Positions 1 through 8,537 are shown, counted from the stretch's first letter. The stretch is 16,033 nucleotides of DNA from an uncultured Micrococcales bacterium (GCA_937952095.1 CALFYG010000258.1:1-16033); one strand, 5' to 3'. A program made the numbers and translations. The notes: generated by a model not told the origin, from the letters alone.

Positions 1-2376
1 CTGTGGCGTGAATTCCGCGCCGCTCATCAGAGCAGGCGAACCACCAAGGACGGCCAGGGACGTGGACACAGCGGGCCCGCGTCGGGCCTACGTACGATCT
101 CAGGCGAGAACCTCCCGGAGCCAATACCCGTCTACCCACACCACCTGGAGGCGGCGACGGCGCTGGATCGTCTTGCACGGGCAAGGAGTCCCGAGCACAG
201 AAGCGGTTTGGTTGTTCTTCCAACCGGCGCAGGTAAGACCACGACAGCTGTCCGATGGCTGATCGACCGGATGGCGTCAGATCCTCAACAGCGCGTTCTC
301 TGGCTCGCTCACCAAGAGGAACTCCTCACTCAAGCTGCGGACACGTTCCAGAAAGTCGCGCGATGCCAGCCCGAGTCTTTCCATCGAAAGCTGAGGGTCG
401 TGTCATCCAGCCACTCGACCGTCGCGACGCTGCACGATCCTAAGGTCGATGTCGCTATCGTCACCTGGCAATCGCTGATGAGTAATTGGGAGCACAGCAG
501 CACACTCCTCAGGAACTTCTGTAAACGCCCCACGGTTGTCGTCATCGATGAGGCACACCATGCTGCTGCGCAGAGCTACCAGCGCATTCTCAAGGAGATC
601 CACCGCCAGAAAGACGTGATCCTGGTGGGCCTCACCGCCACACCTTGGCCATCAGGAACCTCGGCCGCCTTGACGCTGCGCATGACATTCCCGACAACGG
701 TCATCGACGTCAGCGCCGAGGAGTTGCACAAGCGAGGAATCCTGGCCACTCCGGTTATCTACACGCAGGACACTCACCAGTCTCTGGATCTCACCGAAAG
801 TGAACTACGCCTGGCGACGAGACTGGACATACCGCCGGAAGTACTCTCCAGACTGCGGAGTGAAGCACGGAACCGGCTCATCGTTGACACGTTCAAAGCG
901 AGCCCCCGCAAGTGGGGAAAGAGCCTGGTCTTCGCCACCAGCACTGAGCACGCCGATGACCTTGGCCGGTTGTTCAGGTCCGAGGGCATCGATGCACGTG
1001 TTCTTCACTCGAGGATCGTGGACTCACGGGTTGATGTGCTGGATTGGTTCCGACGCCACAGAGGATCTTGTGTACTCGTCTCCGTCGGAATGCTTACTGA
1101 GGGAGTCGACGTTCCCGACGCCAGAACCGCCTTCCTCGCTCGCCCCACGACAAGTCGCATTCTGATGCGACAGATGATGGGGCGCGTCCTCAGAGGTCCT
1201 TCTGCGGGGGGAACCAGCGAGGCCAACATCGTGTACCTACGTGACGAGTGGGTCAACTTCGACGAAGTGATCGAGCCGGGGGAGTTGCCGGGGCTGCCCA
1301 CAGTCCACGCGAAGGAACCTCGGAATCCCACAACACGTCGGCTCCCGCCCATCTTGGACGAGAGTGGAAAGACCCCTGTCTCAGACGATGTACTCGCACA
1401 ACTCCGTCGAATGTACCGCCAGCGAACCGACAGTCTCCCAATCGCCGCCGCGACGTCCAGAACGCGCCTGGCCGGCTACTACGTCACGCTGGATCGCAAT
1501 GTGCCGGTCATGGAGCACCAGAAGCCTGGCTTCGAACTGCTCATCGAACGATCACTTCACGATGAGTCATTTGCCGGTTCCCCTCCGGCCAGTCTGTTCG
1601 ATGACACGTATCCCCCTTACCCCACGCTCCGGTCGTTGAATGCGGTGAGAAGCCACATAGACAGCACCGACGTCCGGCCCGACTTCATTGCCCTCAGCGC
1701 GCCTGTCGACCCGCGGGGCATTGCCAAACGCCTTCGCAAGAAAGGGGCCATGACCGATCTGGAGAGAGAGCGGTATCTGCTCAAGCAGTACGAGGGGAGT
1801 CTCTGCCGGATCGCATTCCCAGACTTCGACAGCTTCGAAGAGGCAGTCGAGCGTGAGATCCGCGAACTCAGACAAGCGGCGAGACGAGGAAGGAACCAAT
1901 GCGACCCGGAACAGCCTTCAGCGCCTGGGAGGAAGAGCGAGGTTCCCTTCCGCAAACTCCGACACTCAAAGAGCCGCAAGCTTCCCGCATTGTCGGGAGT
2001 TGTCAACCAGATGCACCAACTCCTGGAAGGCGAACCAGCCTTGGAGGGCTTGCACAACGAGAACCTACCGAGCGTCGGCTGGACGCGTGGACCCATCCAG
2101 GGTGCTTGGGCCTATTGGAGTCTTCGCATGTCTGGGCCGGCGGCCGGTAAGCCAATCGTCCGTGTGAACAGGATGCTCCAGGCGCCGTGTACTCAGGTCA
2201 GCGACGATCTGCTGCGCTACCTTCTGTTCCACGAGATGCTGCACAACATCCTGCCGGGTCGGGGGCATGACGCTGAGTTCAGGAGACTGGAAGCGATGTG
2301 GCCGAATGCAGATCAATTGGACTTCGAACTTGACACCTTGCATGAGCAGTTCGACATCGACAGAATCAGGCGTTGA
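1..2376 (+). CDS. DEAH-box SF2 helicase fused to a C-terminal SprT-like zinc metalloprotease (5' partial)
   Basis: The reading frame is open from base 1 to the TGA at 2374-2376, giving 791 visible codons (numbered here from base 1). A TTG at 208 is the first conventional start, but it lies only four codons before the Walker A motif. The upstream codons read like a normal pre-Walker segment (YPHHLEAATALDRLA), so the real start is left of the window. Helicase motifs seen: Walker A PTGAGKT with GKT at 78-80, DEAH at 183-186, TAT at 212-214, and motif VI QMMGRVLR at 391-398. Far downstream comes HEMLH at 744-748 followed by a third histidine at 756 (GHDAEF), the zinc-ligand pattern of SprT/WSS1-like proteases. 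The helicase half should translocate on nucleic acid using ATP. The protease half would cleave protein, perhaps DNA-bound protein as SprT-family enzymes do; that role is inferred. The middle region (about 420-650) is not recognised. It lies 109 bases upstream of the giant helicase and on the same strand, so it probably belongs to the same defence locus. Confidence 0.85.
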   Translation: MWREFRAAHQSRRTTKDGQGRGHSGPASGLRTISGENLPEPIPVYPHHLEAATALDRLARARSPEHRSGLVVLPTGAGKTTTAVRWLIDRMASDPQQRVLWLAHQEELLTQAADTFQKVARCQPESFHRKLRVVSSSHSTVATLHDPKVDVAIVTWQSLMSNWEHSSTLLRNFCKRPTVVVIDEAHHAAAQSYQRILKEIHRQKDVILVGLTATPWPSGTSAALTLRMTFPTTVIDVSAEELHKRGILATPVIYTQDTHQSLDLTESELRLATRLDIPPEVLSRLRSEARNRLIVDTFKASPRKWGKSLVFATSTEHADDLGRLFRSEGIDARVLHSRIVDSRVDVLDWFRRHRGSCVLVSVGMLTEGVDVPDARTAFLARPTTSRILMRQMMGRVLRGPSAGGTSEANIVYLRDEWVNFDEVIEPGELPGLPTVHAKEPRNPTTRRLPPILDESGKTPVSDDVLAQLRRMYRQRTDSLPIAAATSRTRLAGYYVTLDRNVPVMEHQKPGFELLIERSLHDESFAGSPPASLFDDTYPPYPTLRSLNAVRSHIDSTDVRPDFIALSAPVDPRGIAKRLRKKGAMTDLERERYLLKQYEGSLCRIAFPDFDSFEEAVEREIRELRQAARRGRNQCDPEQPSAPGRKSEVPFRKLRHSKSRKLPALSGVVNQMHQLLEGEPALEGLHNENLPSVGWTRGPIQGAWAYWSLRMSGPAAGKPIVRVNRMLQAPCTQVSDDLLRYLLFHEMLHNILPGRGHDAEFRRLEAMWPNADQLDFELDTLHEQFDIDRIRR

Positions 2377-2485
2377 TTCGGCGCGATGCACCACGCGGTC
2401 GCCTTCGACGGCGGGTATGAGTGCACGCACATGTCATAGCCTTCTGAATGCACGTCCCATGACCTGATGGGGGAACACAGCGGCA
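2377..2485 (+). promoter_or_regulatory. Longest intergenic gap, with iterated TGCAC motifs
   Basis: This 109-base gap is the longest non-coding stretch in the window and the likeliest place for a promoter or operator. TGCAC occurs three times, at 2387, 2422 and 2449. The last two sit in an imperfect direct repeat (about 2416-2433 and 2443-2461), with their TGCACG cores 27 bases apart. A purine-rich GGGGGA at 2469-2474 lies 11 bases before the ATG at 2486 and is the probable ribosome binding site of the next gene. I see no clear -35/-10 pair and no terminator hairpin, so regulation here is only a suggestion. Confidence 0.3.
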
Positions 2486-5400
2486 ATGGACATCTTCGCG
2501 ATCCGCGACGAGGTGGTGGACGGATATCGGGAGTTCACTACCAGTTTCGTCGATCCTCACGACGAGCGGATCCGGAACTTCGTCACCGACCAAATGGACA
2601 AGGGAGCTCAGTGGCCTGACCCTCGCATCAGCCTCAATCCATTCTTCGCGTCCGGGGGAACCATCAGCGAAGCCGTAGCCGCAGGCCACTTGCACCCCGA
2701 CTGCGCAAGGATCTTCCGCATCAAGGCCGATGAGAATGACCAGGGCAAGCGGGAAATCGTCCTGCACAAGCACCAACTCGATGCCATCCAGGTCGCGAGG
2801 TCCGGCAGCAGTTACGTACTGACAACGGGCACCGGCTCCGGCAAGTCACTGGCCTACATCATCCCGATCGTTGACCGGGTGCTGCGTGACAACGAGCATG
2901 GTCGCCGCAAGTCGGTCAAGGCAATCGTGGTCTATCCGATGAACGCACTGGCGAACTCCCAACGGCATGAACTCGAGAAGTTCCTGACCTACGGATTCGG
3001 GCGCGGACGCGAACCTGTGACCTTCGCTCGATACACCGGACAGGAGTCCGACGAGGAGCGACAGGCGATCCTCGCGAACCCACCGGACATCTTGCTCACC
3101 AACTACGTGATGCTCGAACTGCTCCTGACCCGGCCTCAAGAGCGCGACAAGTTGATCCGTGCAGCACGGGGTTTGCAGTTCCTGGTGCTTGATGAACTGC
3201 ACACTTATCGGGGACGGCAGGGCGCCGATGTGTCCATGCTTGTTCGCCGTGTTCGCGAGGCTTGTGAAGCGTCAGCCCTGCAGTGCGTGGGAACTTCCGC
3301 GACCATGGCCAGCGGCGGCACCCGAGCAGAGCAGAGGCGCGTCGTGGCTGGGGTTGCCAGCCGGCTCTTCGGTGCGGACATCACCGCGGACCGAGTCATC
3401 GGCGAGACACTCGAACGAGCCACGGACCCGCAAGCCGTGGCAGACGTCAGCGTCATGGCCGAAGCGGTGAAGCAACCTCCACCAACAGAATTCAACGAGC
3501 TTCAGGCGCATCCGCTCGCGTCCTGGATCGAAAGCACCTTCGGGCTCACGACCGACCCCGACGACGGTTTCCTGGTACGTCAAACCCCGACGACAGTCAC
3601 GGCAGCCGCGGAGCAGTTGGCCGAATTGACCGCAACCACTATCGAGCAAGCCCAATCCGCCATCAAGTCGACACTGTCCGCCGGATCGTCAGCCAGACAC
3701 CCCCAAACCGACCGTCCACTATTTGCCTTCCGCATCCACCAGTTCCTTTCCAAAGGAGACAACGTCTACGTCTCCTTGGAGCCCGCCAGCGCCCGGCACA
3801 TCACCGACCGCTACCAAGTCGCGGTTCCCAACCAGCCGAGCAAGGCCCTCTACCCCTTGGCCTTCTGCCGCGAATGCGGCCAGGAGTACCTCTCCGTTGC
3901 GCGGGAGGAACGCCGCGGCGACATCGTCTACCGTTCCCGAAGTAACCGTGATGGGACTGATGGTGCCAACGCCGGCTACCTGTACGTCAGCGACGACCTG
4001 CCTTGGCCACTCACCACCGATGAGGCGGTCTCGGACGGGCGTATCCCTGACTCCTGGCTCAGTAACCTCGACGGCCTGCACCTGCTGGATACCAAGCGCA
4101 AGAACGTGCCACGCGCCGTGTCCGTGATGCCCGACGGAACCCAGGTGGCGGGTGACGGCACCGGGCTTCCTGCTGGACAGGCCGAGGCCGGAACCCGCGC
4201 GGCCTTCGTCCCCAGCCCGTTCCAGTTCTGCCTTCGGTGTCAGGTCTCCTACGAATCGCGCAGCAGCGACTTCACCCGACTCGCATCGATGGCCACCGAG
4301 GGACGGTCGTCCGCTGTCACCGTGGTCACCACTCGTCTGGTCAAGGCGCTTCGGGAGGTGCATGACCCCGCATTCAAGTCCACAGCCAAGAAGCTCCTGA
4401 CCTTCGTTGACAATCGGCAGGACGCCAGCCTGCAGGCCGGGCACGTCAATGACTTCGTGCAGGTCTCGCTGCTGCGCGCAGCGGTACATGCCGCTGTGCA
4501 AGAGGCGGGCCCGGACGGTGTGGGAAGTGCTGACATCGCCGCTGCCGTGCTCGACCAGATGAGACTGCCGCTATCGGACTACGGGCTCGACCTGGACCCC
4601 GCGCCGCGGCTGCGGCGCAGCATCGACGAGGCACTTCGCAAGGTTGTGGCGTACCGGCTCTATGGCGATCTCGAGCGTGGCTGGCGCATCGTCATGCCCA
4701 ACTTGGAGCAGACGGGACTGCTTCGTATCGAATATGAGGATCTGGATTGGCTCGCCGCAGCTGAGGATCGCTGGGACGGCACCCACCCGGCTCTGCGTTC
4801 TGCGGAGTCAGAACAGCGACGCGAGGTGCTGCGAACCCTTCTCGACGAACTGCGGCGGGCACTCGCGATCGATGTCGATGAACTGTCTGAAGAAGGTTTC
4901 CAGAGACTGCGACAACAAGCCGGGCAGTACCTGCGAGAACCCTGGTCGATGGAACCCGACGAGAAGCCGGTCATGGTCAAGACCGCCTACGCGAGAGGCA
5001 CACGAGGTGGTCGTGGCACGCCCGGCGACGCGCTGTATCTCTCACCGCGCGGGGCGTTTGGCCGGTACCTACGAAGTGGGCGTGGCTTGCCCATGCAGGC
5101 TCTGAACCTGGAAGACACCGAACGGATCATCGACGACTTGATGAAGGTCTGTTTGAAAGCAGGCCTGTTGCGGGAGATGGACCGGGACTCAGACGGATAC
5201 CAGGGATACCGAGTGAACTCTGGCATCCTGCGCTGGACGCCGGGCGATGGTTTGAGCGCGGCAGAGGATGTCATCCGGCGCACCACTCGTGACGAGCGGG
5301 GCTTGCGCGTGAACCCCTTCTTCCAGGATCTGTACCGCGAAACCGCGGCCAGTCTGGTCGGCATCCGCGCCAAGGAGCACACCGCTCAGGTCTCTGCCGC

Positions 5401-7699
5401 AGATCGTGAACGGCGTGAGGAGGAGTTCCGCGAACATCCCGAACGATTGCCGATGCTGTTCTGCTCGCCGACCATGGAGCTTGGCGTTGACATCTCCAGT
5501 CTGAATGCCGTGGCGATGCGCAACGTGCCACCCACGCCGGCGAACTATGCTCAGCGGTCCGGGCGTGCCGGACGTTCGGGTCAGCCCGCAATCGTGTTGA
5601 CCTACTGCGCCACGGGAAACGCGCACGACGCCTACTACTTCAAGCGCAGCGGGCAAATGGTTTCGGGCTCAGTGGCTGCCCCTCGCCTGGACCTGACGAA
5701 CGAAGACCTCGTCCGGTCGCACCTGCACTCGGTGTGGCTGGCCGAGACCGGCCTGCACCTGGGCCGCAGCATGCTTGACCTGCTCGACGTACAGGAGAAC
5801 GTGGGTCCGCTGGACCTGTTGCCCGAGGTCAAGCGAACGCTCGGCGATCCCGATGCCCAACAGCGGGCCATGCGCCACACACGGGCAGTGCTGGACAGCA
5901 TCGCGGATGACCTGGCCCAGTCCACGTGGTTCGAGCCCGATTGGCCGGAACTGGTCATCCAGCAAGCGCCAGCGGAATTCGACCGCACGTGCAACCGATG
6001 GCGCGAGCTGTATCGCGCTGCCGCCCACGAGCAGCAAGAGCAGAACCGCCTGGTGAACGATCCGTCCAGTTCCCGGATCGCACGCAACGCCGCCATCGCA
6101 CGTCGTCGAGAAGCCGAGGCGCAACTGCGGCTGCTCCTGAACGAGGACAGTGACTCATCGTTCAGCGACTTCTACCCCTACCGCTACTTCGCCTCGGAAG
6201 GATTCCTGCCCGGCTACTCCTTCCCGCGACTTCCGCTGGCAGCCTTCATCCCGTCAGTGCGTCGTCGTACAGACGGCGGCGAGTACCTTCAGCGGGCCCG
6301 CTTCCTTGCAATCAGCGAGTTCGGACCAGGCAGTCTGATCTACCACGAGGGGGCGCGATACCAGGTCGAGAGGGTTCAACTCCCGGCCGCTTCACCAGAC
6401 CAACCCGGATCCATTCAGACCGTCGATATCAAGCGCTGCCAGCAGTGCGGCTACCTCCACGAAACCGAAGAGCTCTTCGACGAGTGTCAGCACTGCGGTG
6501 AGCCACTGGGCGCGACGACGTACGGGTTGATGCAACTTCGGACGGTCTTCACTCGCCGCAGAGAGCGCATCTCCAGCGATGAAGAAGAACGCCGTCGCAG
6601 TTCATTCGAACTCCAGACCTCGTATCGATTCGCGGACCGCGGCACCCGCCCTGGCTCTGCCGCCGGATCCGCCGTTGATGAGCAAGGCGAAGCACTGCAA
6701 CTCACCTACGGAGATGCCGCCACCGTCCGGGTGGCGAACCTGGGCCGGCGCAACCGGAAGGCCGGGGAAGACGGCTTCTGGCTGAACACCATCACAGGGA
6801 AGTGGCTGACAGATCGCGCCGCGAGCGAAACCACCGAGGACGGCGATCTCGATGATGCAGGAACGGTCCAGACCAAACGGAAGGTCATTCCCTTCGTCGA
6901 AGACTCCCGCAATATCCTGATCGCCCGGTCCAGCGTTTCCTTGAGCCGCGAGCAGGCAGTCACGCTGCGCCATGCGCTGGAGCGAGGAATCGAAGCTGAG
7001 TTCCAGCTCGAGGGTGGCGAACTCGCGAGCCAGGAGTTGCCGGACCCGCAGGAGCGGGCCCGCATGCTGTTCATGGAGGCGAATGAAGGCGGGGCGGGTG
7101 TGCTGCGCCGGCTTGTCGATGAGCCGGAGGCGCTCGCCCGCGCCGCGCGTCGGGCACTCGATATCGCGCACTTCGATCCCGACACCGGGGTTGACCTTCT
7201 CGCTGGGGCCGATGACCTGCATCGGTGTGAGAAGGCGTGTTACGACTGCTTGCTCGCCTACGACAACCAGATCGACCACACCAGCATCGATCGGCACAGC
7301 ATCCGGGACTTGCTCTTGCGGCTTTCCGGCAGTCGCACCGAGCCGGAGGCCGGTCAGGCGCAACCCGATGCCGACGACCTGCTTGCTGCCTGTGACTCCT
7401 CGCTCGAGCGCGAGTTCATTCGCTATCTGCTGGATCACAGCCATCGGCTTCCCAGTCAGGCACAACGACTCGTCGAGCCTGCCACCGCGCGACCGGACTT
7501 CATCTACGAGACGGCGCATGGGCCCGTGGCGGTCTTCCTCGATGGTCCTGCGCACGACGGGGAACGGCAAAGCACGAAGGATTCGCAGGCAGAAGAACGC
7601 CTCCAGGACCTGGGCTGGCTCACAGTGCGAATCCGATACGACGATGACTGGGGCGCGCGACTGCGCCAATACGAGAGCGTGTTTGGGGCAGGCCGCTGA
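2486..7699 (+). CDS. Giant DEAD/DEAH helicase with DUF1998 (MZB) module and Vsr-like nuclease tail (DISARM DrmA/DrmB-like or Druantia DruE-like)
   Basis: 1737 residues. An N-terminal segment typical of large DUF1998 helicases precedes the RecA-like core: Walker A GTGSGKS (GKS 119-121), DELH 236-239, SAT 271-273. CxxC pairs at C461/C464 and C582/C585 look like one zinc ribbon inserted between the helicase halves. The second half has a motif V-like GVDIS and motif VI QRSGRAGR at 1023-1030. A second Cys4 ribbon uses C1318/C1321 and C1334/C1337. The DUF1998/MZB signature CEKACYDCLLAYDNQ follows (C1581, C1585, C1588). The last ~100 residues resemble Vsr/DUF559 endonucleases: PDF with D1671, then AVFLDGPAHD with D1686 and H1690. 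In DISARM the helicase (DrmA) and DUF1998 (DrmB) parts are separate proteins; Druantia DruE carries both in one chain. It is the likely DNA-translocating core of the defence locus, and the tail may cut DNA (inference). The start is ATG 2486; the stop TGA overlaps the start of the acetyltransferase gene. Assignment to DISARM or Druantia needs a phylogeny. Confidence 0.9.
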   Translation: MDIFAIRDEVVDGYREFTTSFVDPHDERIRNFVTDQMDKGAQWPDPRISLNPFFASGGTISEAVAAGHLHPDCARIFRIKADENDQGKREIVLHKHQLDAIQVARSGSSYVLTTGTGSGKSLAYIIPIVDRVLRDNEHGRRKSVKAIVVYPMNALANSQRHELEKFLTYGFGRGREPVTFARYTGQESDEERQAILANPPDILLTNYVMLELLLTRPQERDKLIRAARGLQFLVLDELHTYRGRQGADVSMLVRRVREACEASALQCVGTSATMASGGTRAEQRRVVAGVASRLFGADITADRVIGETLERATDPQAVADVSVMAEAVKQPPPTEFNELQAHPLASWIESTFGLTTDPDDGFLVRQTPTTVTAAAEQLAELTATTIEQAQSAIKSTLSAGSSARHPQTDRPLFAFRIHQFLSKGDNVYVSLEPASARHITDRYQVAVPNQPSKALYPLAFCRECGQEYLSVAREERRGDIVYRSRSNRDGTDGANAGYLYVSDDLPWPLTTDEAVSDGRIPDSWLSNLDGLHLLDTKRKNVPRAVSVMPDGTQVAGDGTGLPAGQAEAGTRAAFVPSPFQFCLRCQVSYESRSSDFTRLASMATEGRSSAVTVVTTRLVKALREVHDPAFKSTAKKLLTFVDNRQDASLQAGHVNDFVQVSLLRAAVHAAVQEAGPDGVGSADIAAAVLDQMRLPLSDYGLDLDPAPRLRRSIDEALRKVVAYRLYGDLERGWRIVMPNLEQTGLLRIEYEDLDWLAAAEDRWDGTHPALRSAESEQRREVLRTLLDELRRALAIDVDELSEEGFQRLRQQAGQYLREPWSMEPDEKPVMVKTAYARGTRGGRGTPGDALYLSPRGAFGRYLRSGRGLPMQALNLEDTERIIDDLMKVCLKAGLLREMDRDSDGYQGYRVNSGILRWTPGDGLSAAEDVIRRTTRDERGLRVNPFFQDLYRETAASLVGIRAKEHTAQVSAADRERREEEFREHPERLPMLFCSPTMELGVDISSLNAVAMRNVPPTPANYAQRSGRAGRSGQPAIVLTYCATGNAHDAYYFKRSGQMVSGSVAAPRLDLTNEDLVRSHLHSVWLAETGLHLGRSMLDLLDVQENVGPLDLLPEVKRTLGDPDAQQRAMRHTRAVLDSIADDLAQSTWFEPDWPELVIQQAPAEFDRTCNRWRELYRAAAHEQQEQNRLVNDPSSSRIARNAAIARRREAEAQLRLLLNEDSDSSFSDFYPYRYFASEGFLPGYSFPRLPLAAFIPSVRRRTDGGEYLQRARFLAISEFGPGSLIYHEGARYQVERVQLPAASPDQPGSIQTVDIKRCQQCGYLHETEELFDECQHCGEPLGATTYGLMQLRTVFTRRRERISSDEEERRRSSFELQTSYRFADRGTRPGSAAGSAVDEQGEALQLTYGDAATVRVANLGRRNRKAGEDGFWLNTITGKWLTDRAASETTEDGDLDDAGTVQTKRKVIPFVEDSRNILIARSSVSLSREQAVTLRHALERGIEAEFQLEGGELASQELPDPQERARMLFMEANEGGAGVLRRLVDEPEALARAARRALDIAHFDPDTGVDLLAGADDLHRCEKACYDCLLAYDNQIDHTSIDRHSIRDLLLRLSGSRTEPEAGQAQPDADDLLAACDSSLEREFIRYLLDHSHRLPSQAQRLVEPATARPDFIYETAHGPVAVFLDGPAHDGERQSTKDSQAEERLQDLGWLTVRIRYDDDWGARLRQYESVFGAGR

Positions 7700-8199
7700 T
7701 GGAATTTGAGATCATCGCGTTCAACAAGGGCTACGACCGATCCGCTTTCGATTGCGGCCGGGATGACATGAACGAGTGGCTACGAGTCAGGGCTGGTCAG
7801 CAGGAGAGGAGCAATAACACCCGCACATTCCTGGCGATCAGCGATGGGCGCATCATCGGCTACTACGCATCGCTGGCCTACCAGCTGGGTGCGGATGAAG
7901 TGTCGACGTCGATGGGGGTGGGCAATCGGCCCTACCCGATGCCGGTGGTCCTGCTCGCAAGACTTGCCGTTGCCGTTGACGCGCAGGGTCACAACTTGGG
8001 GAGAAGGCTCCTTCTGCACTTCCTGAAAGACATGGTCGAGGTTTCGCGGCGGGTGGGCTTTGAAGCGGTAGTGGTGCATGCGCTTGACCATCAGGCTGCC
8101 ACTTTCTACCTGAAATGCGGATTTCGGCCCTTTCTTGACAAGCCACTGGAGTTGTTCATGACCACCAAGGACCTTCGTCGTACCTTCGAGATAGTGTAG
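7699..8199 (+). CDS. GNAT-family acetyltransferase toxin (TacT/AtaT type)
   Basis: 166 residues, the usual length of GNAT toxins. Family members acetylate the amino group of aminoacyl-tRNA and stop translation. Seen here: the N-terminal FDCG signature (17-20) followed by the WLR helix, the central strand LARLAV (87-92), the acetyl-CoA loop QGHNLG (96-101), and FYLKCGF (136-142) with Y137 at the position of the catalytic tyrosine. The canonical loop is Q/R-x-x-G-x-G/A; here the first glycine is N99, a deviation that could lower acetyl-CoA binding. The ATG shares one base with the TGA of the giant helicase (TGATG), and GGGGCAGG at 7685-7692 is a plausible ribosome binding site, so translation is probably coupled to the helicase gene. 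The DUF1778 antitoxin follows 41 bases downstream, the reverse of the usual antitoxin-first order. The family call is firm; toxicity and tRNA target are inferred. Confidence 0.88.
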   Translation: MEFEIIAFNKGYDRSAFDCGRDDMNEWLRVRAGQQERSNNTRTFLAISDGRIIGYYASLAYQLGADEVSTSMGVGNRPYPMPVVLLARLAVAVDAQGHNLGRRLLLHFLKDMVEVSRRVGFEAVVVHALDHQAATFYLKCGFRPFLDKPLELFMTTKDLRRTFEIV

Positions 8200-8200
8200 T

Positions 8201-8225
8201 CTTGTACATACGAGAGACGTACAAG
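8201..8225. promoter_or_regulatory. Perfect 7-bp inverted repeat, candidate operator of the toxin-antitoxin pair
   Basis: CTTGTAC at 8201-8207 is repeated as its exact reverse complement GTACAAG at 8219-8225, with an 11-base spacer. It lies between the toxin stop (8199) and the antitoxin ATG (8241). The arms are not GC-rich and no T-run follows, so it does not look like a terminator. DUF1778 antitoxins bind palindromes near their own promoters through the ribbon-helix-helix fold, so an autoregulatory operator is the natural reading. A weak actinobacterial-style -10 (TAGTCT, TANNNT) at 8197-8202 overlaps the left arm, which would let the antitoxin be made from its own promoter. The promoter part is speculative. 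Confidence 0.4.
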
Positions 8226-8240
8226 CGAGAGAACACGAAG

Positions 8241-8537
8241 ATGACGACCACCGAGTCCGTTCGAAACAAGCGCATCAACATGCGTCTGACTCAAGAGGCC
8301 TACGACACCATCAAGCAGGCAGTCGAGCTGCAGCAGCAAGACCTCACGTCATTCATCCTGGGTGCCGCGCTGGAGCGTGCGCGAGCCGTGCTGGCTGAGG
8401 ACCTCATCCTGCGTCTGACTCCACATGAGATTCGGCAACTTGAGGATGCCCTCGATAGTGAGCCCCAGGTGATTCCGCAGTTGGAAGCCATGATTCGTAG
8501 GTTTGGCGTCGACGCAAAGGATCAGCAGCGCGCCTGA
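8241..8537 (+). CDS. DUF1778 ribbon-helix-helix antitoxin (TacA type)
   Basis: 98 residues from ATG 8241. The N-terminal half (KRINMRLTQEAYDTIKQAV, then LTSFILGAALERA) is the ribbon-helix-helix DNA-binding and dimerisation domain of the DUF1778 family. The C-terminal half (LTPHEIRQLEDALD, then QLEAMIRRFG) matches the toxin-neutralising tail, which in characterised pairs wraps the GNAT toxin and blocks its acetyl-CoA site. An in-frame TTG at 8202 would add 13 residues but would place the inverted repeat inside the coding sequence; the ATG gives a normal family N-terminus. The ribosome binding site is weak (purine run at 8225-8233). It probably neutralises the GNAT encoded just upstream and represses the pair through the inverted repeat at 8201-8225. 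A 49-base gap separates it from the SNF2 helicase gene, so the pair sits inside the defence operon. Confidence 0.88.
   Translation: MTTTESVRNKRINMRLTQEAYDTIKQAVELQQQDLTSFILGAALERARAVLAEDLILRLTPHEIRQLEDALDSEPQVIPQLEAMIRRFGVDAKDQQRA

Noticed and set aside
3719..4501. 260-codon minus-strand open frame
   Set aside because: Antisense to the zinc-ribbon region of the giant helicase, with no domain or ribosome binding site; a codon-bias shadow.
6602..7669. 355-codon open frame on the minus strand inside the giant helicase gene
   Set aside because: It is antisense to the DUF1998/nuclease region, has no recognisable motif, and long antisense frames are expected in GC-rich coding DNA.
8201..8225. Inverted repeat as a transcription terminator
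   Set aside because: Short stem with few G/C pairs and no following T-run; an operator is more likely.
8202..8240. TTG start adding 13 residues to the antitoxin
   Set aside because: The added residues are not typical of DUF1778 proteins and would put the inverted repeat inside the gene.
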